A DNA stretch of 64,000 nucleotides, taken from the NCBI GenBank assembly GCA_039621445.1, contig CP154957.1:28282798-28346797 (forward strand), read 5' to 3'. Shown here in pieces: positions 55,262 through 64,000 of this stretch (its first letter is position 1; each line of letters opens with the position of its first letter). The notes under the pieces are model-generated. The model had not been told where the DNA came from, searched no databases, and saw only the letters and a list, made by a program, of their open reading frames with translations. Both the position numbers and the translations under genes were made by a program. This DNA comes from Euglena gracilis. Taxonomy: Eukaryota > Euglenida > Euglenophyceae > Euglenales.

Positions 55262-55660
55262 CTATGTCCAATGACTGGTAACCTCTGTCCTCTGACGGGG
55301 GGGGGTCGTTGGACATAGGGTAGTGACCAAAAAGGTGTCCTCTGACCGGGGGGGGGGGTGGTCGTTGGACATGGGGTCAAAAGAAAGTTGGTGGGTACCC
55401 GGGTCCCTGCCCACCCAAAAATGCCCAAATTTTCCCTTCCGGCGCTTTGCGCCGAAAATTTTGGGCAATTTTGACAAATTTTTGTCAAAAAAGTGTCAAA
55501 AATGGCATTTTGGCCAAATTTTTGGCCAATTTTTGGGCAAAATTTTTTCGTCCCGGCGCTTCACGCCGGGACCAAAAATTTGGTCAAACCTCCGAAAAGG
55601 TGTCCTCTGACCGGGGGGGTGGTCATTGGACATAGGGGGGTCGTTGGACATAGGGGGGGG
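55262..55660. repeat. TATGTCCAACGAC palindromes around a GGCGC module
   Basis: Four or more TGTCCTCTGACGGGGG...GTCGTTGGACATAGGG arms flank an A/T-rich module with GGCGCTTTGCGCC (55440) and GGCGCTTCACGCC (55555). The outermost left arm is preceded by CACTACCC and the first right arm is followed by GGGTAGTG, extending the palindrome. Confidence 0.7.
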
Positions 55661-56283
55661 GTACTGCAGTTTGGAAATCCTTCAGTGCGAGATAATCTGG
55701 AGAATTTAAACACAAAAGAATGACCAGACTGCGGGCGCGAGTTTGAGCATCGGCAATTGAAGCTGTGAAAAACCATTTCTTAGTCCCTGAAACATCAAAA
55801 TAAACAACATTTTTGGGGTTTTATCCTGAAAAACAAAATTTAGAAGTGCCCTGCACCCAGTATTTTAGTCCGAAAATGTGGCACAGTTCATGGGCTGAAA
55901 AACGGATGTGTCTGCTGACTTGAAAATCCTGTGTTCGTGGGGCCATACAATGCAAAATACAATGACATGTTTCATTTGACCTTCTCAGACATACCTCACA
56001 GCACCACCACTTTGAGCACAACACCTCCACAATCTGCTCTCCTCCTGTTCCAATCCTTCTCTTGTCTCGGAAGTCCCTGTTGCCAGAGCTTCAAAATGAA
56101 AAAAAATTGGTTGGTGCCCACAATTGAGAAACGAAACCATTTTAATGGTTGATGTGCGCATTTGCGCACACCAACCACCCAAACATAGCAGCAGCATTCA
56201 ACAGAGGGGGTCCAGCACCATAGGAACACAAGGGAGGCAATATCACAGTGTTGTCACATTCATGTTCCAGCTCCAAACACACT

Positions 56284-56705
56284 AACCCCCCCAAATATAA
56301 ACCCCCCCCAAATACAACCCCCCCCCAAATATAAACCCCCCCCTGAGGACCTTGAAATCCCGCCTGAATATAAAACCCCCCCTCCGGCGCAAAGCGCCGG
56401 AAGGAAAATTTTTCGACAAAATCTATCCCGAAATTGTGATTTTTGGCAGATTTGGGAGCAATTTTTACCAAAAACATGTGAAAATTGCTCCTTCGACCGA
56501 CAAATGTATTTTTTGGACCCCCAAGGGTGGGCGTATTTGTGATTTGGGACCGAAAAAGTGACTACTGGAGCCCGCCGGGAAGTTGATTTTTCCGACCAAA
56601 TATAACCCCCCCCCCCAAATATAAAACCCCCCCTCAGGGTCTTGAAATTTCCGCCCAAATATAAAACCGGGGGGGGGTTTATATTTGGGGGGGGGTTTAC
56701 CATAG
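56284..56705. repeat. CAAATATAAACCCCC-ended palindromic element
   Basis: The outer arms are TAACCCCCCCCAAATATAAA and its inverse. Inside are further copies of the arm and a GGCGCAAAGCGCC module. Relatives are at 20985-21070 and 21250-21350. Confidence 0.65.
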
Positions 56706-57367
56706 GAGGCTCTTGGTTGGGTTTGAACTGGTCGGTGTGCACAAATGCGCATCGTCCATGTGCACACCAACATCATTTACGCTGTTGTGTGGGTGCAACA
56801 GAGCCTTAAGCAGCAGTGGGGAATTGATGGGCAGCTTGCCACTGAATTCCACAAGAAACTGGTGGCAATCCTCTTGTATTCCGTACCCCCCTCACCAACC
56901 CCCAGTGGCAGAATTCTCGAACAGCCCATTGCCTATGTTGCATGTGCATTTCCACTCCTTTTGTAACCAACCTCAAAAAAACCTCCACATTGTGTGGCAA
57001 AACTTCAGAAAGCAAGCAAAGGGGTGGACCTGCCACCCCACCTCCAGAGCACCACCTGGCGCTGGCAGTTGTCACACAGGGAATGGGGGGTGGCGGTGCC
57101 GGGGTTTTAGTGTTTTTGTCGGTGCCTTTTCACTTTGGGGGAACAATCACGAGGTTTTTGTGGCATTCCGACGTCAAAAAAAAACAGAAAAAAACACGAG
57201 GTTCCCGGGAGAGCCGGTGACAAAAACGCGAAATCACTCGTATTTTGTCCAGTCATACTGCCTCTCGCTCTCACCCCTTGTGACGCCGGTGCTCAAAGTG
57301 GTTTTTGGTCGGCTTGCAAAAATGTGTAAATCGCTTAAAATCACACAAAAAGGTTAAATGCGAGCAC

Positions 57368-57662
57368 GTCGCCTAAGCCTCTGTCCTCAACGCCATCAAA
57401 TCCGGCGATCGGAGTCCCCAAAATCCAGTTGGGGCGGCCAACGACTCGGGTCGCAGCGGGGAAAACCAAATGATGGACTGGCACAGCCTCGAGCAGGCTC
57501 CCCAGCGCCATCGCATGAATCCCATGACAGGGATGGACCACCGCCGGGGCGAACTCCCAGCTGGGCCCGGCCCCGTTGGCCGCGAGGCGGCGGAGCAGCC
57601 GGGGCAGCGGGAGGGCAAGGTGGGAGCAAGTGCGCGGTCGTAGGGCCGTCGATGGCCCGGCC
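57368..57662 (-). CDS. Probable internal exon, unknown protein
   Basis: On the minus strand a GCTACAG acceptor precedes 57662 and a GAC|GTGCTC donor follows 57368. The frame between reads LALPLPRLLRRLAANG, WEFAPAVVHPCHGIHAMAL, LLEAVPVHHLVFPAATRV and NWILGTPIAGFDG. The length, splice signals and hydrophobic/His-rich blocks look like an enzyme core, but the family is not recognised. It could belong to a gene upstream of the LmbE-like gene. Confidence 0.5.
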
Positions 57663-59377
57663 CTGTAGCATAGGCGTGGCGTGTGCGCCCCCCCCCCCCC
57701 CCCCGGCGGCTCTCATTGCTGGGCCTCCCAAACCCCACGACCCCCCATTGTGAGGTGGCAAAAATTGATTGATTGGCAGCCCACAGGCGGCACAGGTTGG
57801 GACTGGGCAAAACTGTGTGAGAAGGTTGTTGGGGGGTCGACACCTGGGAGGCAGACGGGCTCCCCGCCACCACTGGCCATGATGGAGAGTGGGCGACCCC
57901 TCCCAATCCCGTTCAGCTCTTGACTGGCATTTTTGGAATGAATTATTTGACAGCCCAAACAAACCAAAATAACCTGAAAGAAGACAAATTTGGCGAATTG
58001 GACCACTTCATGCGCGACCTGCGGCAGGCTGCAGGGCCCGCAGAGGCCCATCCTCCAGCCTTTAGTTGGGGGAGGGCGACACATCAGCAAAGCGGTGCGT
58101 TGCCTGGGCGTTGCGACGGTGGGGAGGGTGGAAGGATGCCAATCTGTTTGCTCGTTTGTGCTTGTGTGCGTAATGTATGTAGGTGCGGGTGGGTGGGAGG
58201 CTGGGTGTGTTCACGTGTATGTGAGTATGTGTGCATGTGTGCATGTGCGTACGTGTCTGCGTATGTCTGTGTATGTGTGCACGCGATGCCTGGAGGGGGA
58301 TCTGAGCTGCGCCAAGAATTGAGTTTCGGGGTACCCCCCACAAAATCACAGCGGATCGGAATGCACACATGAACCCAGGAACACCATTGCTATTTTGTGT
58401 CCTATGGAGCTTTGAAAAATCTCGAGAGTTTTGGGGAGCTGTGACCCTCCCCCCCCCAAATAATGCCCCCCCCCCTCAGGCCGAGACATTAGGCAAAAAA
58501 ATGATATCCTGGAGGGTATTATTTGGGGGGGTTTACCACGCGATCATGTCCAGTGTCCAACGGCGTGGCTGCCCCGCCAGTTTTCTCCCGTGCACCTCAT
58601 TATCCTTGCATGTGGTTCTTGGCTTGCATGGCCCTGACCTCCCCTTGGTGCACGGCAAGCGCACCGTGGCATTCCTTGCAGCAACGATTTTGCTGTGTCT
58701 CTTGGCTTTGATCTAAACTTGCGTGGGGGGTTGTGTGTTCCTTTTGTCTTTTGGATTTGTCAAATTCCTTTTCGAGTCAAGAAATGCCTTTACCTTAGAA
58801 AAGCTCCGCATTTCGGAACAGGAGTTTTCTTACAGGAGGGTCCTAGCACCCCCGTGCAGGGTTTCAAGTGAGAGGGGGAAGGGGGAGGGGGTGGTTACGG
58901 ACCCCCCTCCTCCTTAGGCAAAAAGCCGGTGCGAAGTGGCAGAAAATTTTCTGGCTTTTTTGATGGGCTTTTTGATTTTCTTTGAAAGGTTTCAAAAAGT
59001 GCCCAAAATTGTGTTTTCAGGTGATGTTTTTTCTCCAAAATTGACAAAAATAGATGATGAAAACCTATGCTTGCTGGGTTACAAATACAGCTGGGTTGCC
59101 ATTTTTCAACCAAATTTGGAGGTGAAGACCCCAAAAACCACCCAAAAATGTCATTCTTTGGTTATTTTTGACCCATTTTTTCCCCGAAATTTTTGGTGCT
59201 TTGCGCCATTTTTGCAGGCTGGCCCGAACTTTATGTCAGTTCAAAATTTATCAAAGTTTATTTCAGTGGACCCCCCAGGGGGGTTCACAGTCCGGCTGGG
59301 AGGTACTGGTTGGAAAAAAAGTGATGGCTGGCTGGACCCCCCCGGGAGGGTTACGGTAGGAGGATGGACAGTAGGAG
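57663..59377. other. gene-free stretch with purine/pyrimidine tracts
   Basis: A poly-C run at 57690-57707, a GT/GTAT-rich tract at 58140-58290, CCCCCAAATAATGCCCCC palindromic arms at 58450-58530, and the A/T-rich module at 58930-59220. Confidence 0.5.
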
Positions 59378-59757
59378 GAGGATCTCGATCCTCCTCGAAT
59401 GTCGTTCGAGGTGGTTCGAGATCCTCCTCGAACGTCGTTCGAGGTCGTTCGAGGAGGATCAATATCCTCCTCGAGTGTCGTTCGAGGTCGTTCGAGGAGG
59501 ATCAATATCCTCCTCGAATGTCGTTCGAGGTCGTTCGAGGAGGATCAATATCCTCCTCGAATGTCGTTCGAGGTCGTTCGAGGAGGATCGAGATCCTCCT
59601 CGAATGTCGTTCGAGGTCGTTCGAGGAGGATCAATATCCTCCTCGAATGTCGTTCGAGGTTGTTCGAGGAGGATCAATATCCTCCTCGAATGTCGTTCGA
59701 GGTCGTTCGAGGAGGATCAAAATCCTCCTCGAATGTCGTTCGAGGTCGCTCAAAATC
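59378..59757. repeat. 43-bp palindromic tandem array
   Basis: About eight units with a 43-bp period. Each holds CCTCCTCGAATGTCGTTCGAGG and TCGTTCGAGGAGGATCAATAT. CCTCCTCGAA and TTCGAGGAGG are perfect inverted repeats, so each unit can fold on itself and with neighbours. The spacer alternates ATCAATAT, ATCGAGAT and ATCAAAAT. All frames are open on both strands because of the repeat. Confidence 0.95.
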
Positions 59758-59943
59758 CTCCTGCTGCGTACATGCATTCAACTGTCATACACCTTGGTGC
59801 TGAAACTGACCCACACCAGCCACAGATCAGAAGCATACAAGAAATTCATGAATGAAATTCAGGTTCGTGGGCGTTCATTGGCCGTAAGTGGCGACAATGC
59901 GTCGCCGGACAGCACTGTGCTGTGGGTGAAACAGAGCGAATAA

Positions 59944-60690
59944 CAATACCGGAGACTGAGTGACATGTCGCTGTACCACTTCCCCTGTGGCCTACAATGT
60001 ATACTTTTCCATCACAAATCAACTACGGCCAGATTTCCAATCCATGCTCCACACATAAAAAAATAGCGTTCCACAACGTTTAAAATGTGTTTCCCCGTAA
60101 AACACGTACACGATTTAAAGCTGCGGTGAAAATACTGAAATACGTTTACTTATGTCGCAACAATAAATCAACCAGAGGTCAACAATTTAACAACTGAAGT
60201 TACGAACTGTTAGAGCCACATCGTGACGTCCTTTTAACATGTTGTTTGTTTGGCGCATTTAAATACGGATATTACGAGATTGCCATAGTTAAAATGACTG
60301 GCGCAGTGGTAATGCGGTGAAAAAGGAGGAACCCTCAACGAGGTCTCCCCATCACGGCGTCGTGCAACGGTACGGGTAGGGTGAAAACCAACAAAAAACA
60401 GGAATCAGACGGACGGGCTGTGTAGAACGTTCTCAAATGCACGCAATAAGTCGCACTTGTGCTGGTGGTGAGGAGCCTACTGACGGAGGTGGATTTGTTT
60501 CCGGCTAAGACGAAAACAACTCAGTGTGTGCGTCGGACTGAAACACGAATCGGAGTGCTTGTGATTTAAGGTTTCTTGATTCACTTTGCAAACGTGAATG
60601 GGTAGCGAAGAGCTACTGTTCCATTTTGAGAAAGCGCTGTGGACAGAAAACTGCGGAACCACGATGGTTCAGTGGAAAGTAGAAGGTCCA
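59944..60690. other. gene-free, balanced-composition stretch
   Basis: No repeat or exon is supported. The poly-G and poly-C runs typical of the rest of the window are absent. Confidence 0.5.
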
Positions 60691-60927
60691 TCAGCATTGG
60701 AGAGCCTCTGCGGAGGTGCTGGAGGAGACGACGTCCTGTGATGCGGCCTCCATTGGCAGCGGCGTTGGACTGTCAAAACCAGAATCTGCCTTCCCCGTTT
60801 GGTTGACAAATCCCCCCTCCCTGGAAAAATAAAGCGTAGTCGAATGTCTTGGGTTGGTTTTCGGCAACGTAGGGTGTCTTTTCTCAGGGGGTCGTTGTGA
60901 TAAGCGGATTCTCTCCTGAACATCCAC
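60691..60927 (-). CDS. Candidate exon, unknown protein
   Basis: A minus-strand frame of 78 codons starting MDVQERIRLSQRPPEK and containing REGGFVNQTGKADSGFDSP. Protein-like and outside repeats, but no family or splice partner is recognised. Confidence 0.3.
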   Translation of the reverse strand: MDVQERIRLSQRPPEKRHPTLPKTNPRHSTTLYFSREGGFVNQTGKADSGFDSPTPLPMEAASQDVVSSSTSAEALQC

Positions 60928-61195
60928 GACCCGGTCAAACAGTTTCTGTTTGACGTTCCCAGAAATACGGAAAGTGTTTCATTTGGTGCACGTCAGGGCG
61001 GTATGACTATGGGTGCTTTTTTTTAATTTTTTTTTTTACGAACGCCCCACTGGGGGAGGGTTAATTCAGGGAGTGGTAAAAATTTTGGTTGGGTAGAGTA
61101 CTTGCTTACCACCAATAGACATTTGTAGCATCAGGTTTTTTCGGACACAAATAAACTGGCACGCAAAAGAGTAGTCTTACGCTGCAGATCCTCTG

Positions 61196-61501
61196 TCACT
61201 GGCGGCAGAGGTGTCTGCTGCCGGAATCAGATATATAGTTTGACACAATAAACAGTGAGGGAATGGTATAAAACGCTGCACCTTGCCATTGTAGGGGCGG
61301 GGAGCATGACAAAAACTGTTCCCTCTCAATGGCACACTTGCACATCGGACAGACCTTAGTTAAAGACCACTGTGAATTCGCTGTACTCCGCTGACCCCAA
61401 TGCCAAATGCAAAAACATACCTGTGAACACTGATATTGCCGCACAGTGCACTGTCCCAAAAAAAAATGTTTTGCTGGTCCAAAAATTAGATGTTCCGGCA
61501 A
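61196..61501 (-). CDS. Candidate zinc-finger-like exon(s)
   Basis: The minus-strand frame includes QYQCSQ, directly followed by GTATGT, and after a TTCACAG acceptor WSLTKVCPMCKCAIEREQF. Removing that short interval gives a Cys pattern resembling the second half of a RING finger. This is tentative; no N-terminal half was found. Confidence 0.3.
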   Translation of the reverse strand: MPEHLIFGPAKHFFLGQCTVRQYQCSQVCFCIWHWGQRSTANSQWSLTKVCPMCKCAIEREQFLSCSPPLQWQGAAFYTIPSLFIVSNYISDSGSRHLCRQ

Positions 61502-61571
61502 CTAGAACATCCGAAGTATCCTGTGTAGCGTGATGCCTTTCGGCCACGGTTTAGTGTTACGTACGCTGCGA

Positions 61572-61854
61572 AGCAAACATATGACTCGATCGGAGGACTC
61601 ACGCCATCCGTACGGGTCCTGTAGTTGTGGAACAGCAGTTCCACCGCCGCTTGCAAACGACCCGCGCAATCGATGTGCTCTGGCGTGCCAGGAGATCGGA
61701 CGCGGTGCAGCAAAGTCTGGAAGTCCTTACGGAACTTGTTGAATGACGGATGCTGTCGGTTGGCGTGCGTCGTCATCAGCACATGCCAATGGAACCAATC
61801 TTGCCCAATGATTGTTTCTGCCTTTGGCCAGTAGCTGCGCACCAGCATCAACAA
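61572..61854 (-). CDS. Probable exon, unknown protein
   Basis: A minus-strand frame with SYWPKAETIIGQDWFHWHV, HPSFNKFRKDFQTLLHRV and LLFHNYRTRTDG up to a GTACGT donor near 61570. The composition is strongly protein-like. An inverted repeat TAACACGC-ATGA-GCGTGTTA lies just upstream (61871-61890). Function unknown. Confidence 0.45.
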
Positions 61855-62217
61855 ACTGTTATGCCACTTGTAACACGCATGAGCGTGTTATGACAATCAA
61901 TATATACTCACCAGCCAGCGTATCGCCCCCCCCCCCTCCCCGGTACAAGGCTGGAAAATGGAGCTGGGTTTTTTTTGCATGAAGTCGCGGCCGATTGGGA
62001 GGGGGTATGTACACAATTTTCGAATGTTTTCGACATAATCAAAATTTCTTTTTGGGGGGGGGGCTGTTGGACTGAATCCAGCAGCCAGGAGGGTATTTCA
62101 ACCGCGGCAATAGGAGCCCCAACTGAATGATGAATGGCATCATGTGTGTGAATGTGTGTGCGTGTGTGTTGTATGTATGAATGTATTTGTGCGTATGCAC
62201 GTTGAGTGCACGCAAAA

Positions 62218-62605
62218 TCACTCACTCTCCATACACAATTTGGATTGTTCATTGGCAACAGGTAATTCATTCGACGCATCAAGGACCTCCACATCATCTT
62301 CCATGGATGGCCGCTCATGTGTCCCTTCTGATTCAACAATGGCATCCTTCACACCCTCATCACATGGTACATCGGCCACGGGATGTGGCTGCTCCGTAAT
62401 GGAGGGCACAGATGCGCCTTCACTTTGTTTGTTCACCTGCGGTCTCGGATCCAAACCATGCTTCCGTCGCACAGCATCAGAAACATAACCCAAACCATTC
62501 CAATCAGAATCCTTCCAAACCCAGGCCTTTTTTCCAGCCAAATAGGCACATTCACCCTTCAGCAAATCCTTCAAAACGTTCGCGCCAGGGAATGAGGGAT
62601 GACCC
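62218..62605 (-). CDS. Probable 3'-terminal exon, unknown protein
   Basis: After a TTATTTAG acceptor near 62606 the minus strand reads GHPSFPGANVLKDLLKGE, CAYLAGKKAWVWKDSDWNGLG and then an acidic, low-complexity tail ending KLCMESE and a stop. A globular part with an acidic C-terminus is plausible. The family is not recognised. Confidence 0.45.
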
Positions 62606-62897
62606 TAAATAACTATAAGCCAAACGCCAACCCTAACCCTTCAGCAAACTTTCCAAAAAACCAAAGAATGAAAAAAAAAAGACGCCCGGGAACTGTAAGC
62701 CTAGCAGCCAATGATAACAATTAACGCCAACCTGTAACCCTTAACCCAACCGTAACGGTGACCCTTTCTACCCATAAACACACATAAACGGGTAGTGCAT
62801 GCAACAGTGCATGCAGCTGTGCGTGCATGCGCTGTTATAAACTCCCAACCTGCCACCTCGTATGATATCGTGTGCACGATATGTAACAGAACACAGT

Positions 62898-63280
62898 GTT
62901 ACACATACACCTTCCAACCCCTGACTTGAAAAATACCCCTCTTTTCTATAGCGTGCGCCATAACCACAGCGTATCAAATGCATTGCATTCTAGCACGACG
63001 TGCGTGCAAGCGGGCATGCATGCATGTGGGGATGCAACCTCCAGTACGGCAAAAAAAAACCAATGTTTTATCACGCGCGGTTACACATGCACCTTGCAAA
63101 CTCCGAAATTCAAAACAGACCCCTCTTTCGTATCACGTGCGCCAAAACGAAATCGTGTCCTGCATTGCATTCTAGTGCACATTTGGTGTGCGACCAAGAT
63201 GGTGTGCGTGCAAGCAGATATGCATGGATGCGAAGTCCAATACAACAAAAAAACCCCTGTTTTTTATCACGCGCGGCATG
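62898..63280. repeat. About 182-bp tandem duplication
   Basis: GTTACACATRCACC (62898 and 63079), ACCCCTCTTTCGTAT-like, GTGCGCCA, TGCATTGCATTCTAG and GCATGCATG-rich segments recur in the same order. A third partial unit begins near 63258 (TTTATCACGCGCGG). Confidence 0.75.
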
Positions 63281-63330
63281 CTGTGCATCATTATGCATGC
63301 ACGTTGTGTTCAATCATTCCACTGTGCGCA

Positions 63331-63519
63331 CCTTTCCAAAATGTGGCCTTTCATATTCGTAACATTATCAGAAACGGCCACACACGTTGTCCAGCAGCAA
63401 TGAAAATGGCGTTTCGCCGCCAAAGATGGTTTTTCAGAACACCCACAGAAACAAACATACTTTGGATGATTGCCGATGTCCTCGGCCGGAAGGACGCGCC
63501 GGGGAGGTACATCAGACAT
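63331..63519 (-). CDS. Probable zinc-finger exon
   Basis: A minus-strand frame with KYVCFCGCSEKPSLAAKRH, FHCCWTTCVAVSDN and NMKGHILER before an AAG|GTGCGC donor near 63331. The C-x4-C-x(n)-H-x4-C spacing resembles a C2HC or BED-like finger. It may be the upstream part of the gene ending at 62218. Confidence 0.4.
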
Positions 63520-63531
63520 AGCAGGTGATTA

Positions 63532-64000
63532 GAATTCTACAATGGGGAACAGAACAAACGACCCATTGTATTAATTATTTGATGATTAGTTTTTACCCTA
63601 GTTGGAGGACCCTCGCTCGGCATCTACGAGTGTGTGCATTCCTGTGTAATAAAAAACCCTCGCTCGGGTCCCCCCATGTGTATTAACCCTAGTTGGGCGA
63701 CTCTTTGGGTTCGCTGTGTACCCTGTAGAGGGAAATATAACAACGATGAGCGGGACGGTGAAAACCCCTGGGGATGAAGTCTTTACCCTAACCCTATTCC
63801 TTCTAATAACCTCAGAAATTGTCTTGGTATGGGAATATTTTTGAACAGAGCATCTCAGAAATTCTTCACCCTAATCCTAATCCTTCTAGTAGCCAGAGAA
63901 ATTATCTCGGTATATGAATATTTTTATGAATAATATGTATTTTTATTTGAATAAAAATATTGTTTTCATTATTAATATATATTGTTTATTTGAATAAAAA
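63532..64000. other. AT-rich end of window with short duplications
   Basis: A unit with TTCTAATAACC/TTCTAGTAGCC, AGAAATT.TCT.GGTAT and GAATATTTTT occurs twice (63782-63850, 63866-63930). ACCCTCGCTCGG occurs twice (about 63610 and 63655). CCCTAACCCT stretches are short and isolated. Confidence 0.6.

Larger units (their letters stand above)
53094..57367. other. Repeat-dominated stretch without recognised genes
   Basis: 53640-53760 is an inverted copy of the 45.5-kb segment. 53820-54170 has a GGCGCGAAGCGCC hairpin and a CAGGCTTCTTTTTAA-type transposon end (inverted, at 54158-54172). Several GTGCGCAAATGCGCAC palindromes occur (54711, 55050, 55185, 56150, 56740). Frames at 56.8-57.1 kb are ambiguous. 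Confidence 0.5.

Noticed and set aside
59364-59943. Plus-strand frames with RSRSFEEDQ repeats, and a short C-terminal candidate at 59823-59943
   Set aside because: The repeat part is the palindromic 43-bp array. The downstream piece (EAYKKFMNEIQVRG) has a protein-like look and a weak acceptor, but no exon partner, so it is not called.
62600-63990. Telomere-like CCCTAA stretches near the end of the window
   Set aside because: Only one to three units, interrupted and dispersed; not a telomeric or interstitial telomere tract.

Overview
This is a gene-poor, repeat-dominated window from a eukaryotic nuclear genome with a large-genome architecture. It has GT-AG introns, microsatellites, long poly-C and poly-G tracts, tyrosine-recombinase retrotransposons and many inverted-repeat elements. 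No tRNA, rRNA, CRISPR array or bacterial-type operon was seen. The species is not identifiable from sequence alone; a protist or alga is likely (inference). All recognised host genes lie on the minus strand.

Layout. 1-7.2 kb: repeats, comprising hAT-like MITEs with 8-bp target-site duplications (TSDs), a kilobase TGTA/TGTC microsatellite, and a 2.36-kb element (4274-6634) with perfect 22-bp inverted ends and many internal GCGG..CCGCG palindromes. 8.2-19.8 kb: three head-to-tail copies (A, B, C) of a DIRS-like tyrosine-recombinase retrotransposon. A keeps an open RT, B keeps an open recombinase, and C has lost RT and most of RNase H. 20-25.4 kb: MITEs and dispersed repeats. 25.9-35 kb: two paralogous minus-strand genes resembling selenoprotein K. 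41.1-49.7 kb: a multi-exon minus-strand gene of the LmbE/PIG-L de-N-acetylase family, with a 160-bp tandem array inside one large intron. 50-60 kb: mostly dispersed palindromic elements plus one orphan exon near 57.5 kb. 60.5-63.5 kb: a compositionally different stretch with several probable minus-strand exons, at least one zinc-finger-like.

The most interesting system is the overlap of inverted-repeat elements with introns in the selenoprotein-K-like pair. In the first gene a 1.85-kb element with perfect 8-bp TSDs sits in the last coding exon. Its inverted ends carry GT and AG so placed that splicing retains 18 bp and keeps frame up to a TGA in the selenocysteine position. The second intron of both paralogs lies wholly inside a shorter MITE whose TSDs mark the insertion point in the coding sequence, and all derived exon phases agree. 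In the second gene the 3' splice AG of intron 1 lies in the TSD of a third MITE. This is the pattern expected of intron-generating transposons (introners).

Splice sites, TSDs, inverted repeats and reading frames were read by eye. Family names rest on motif recognition, not on a database search, and splicing has not been tested against RNA.
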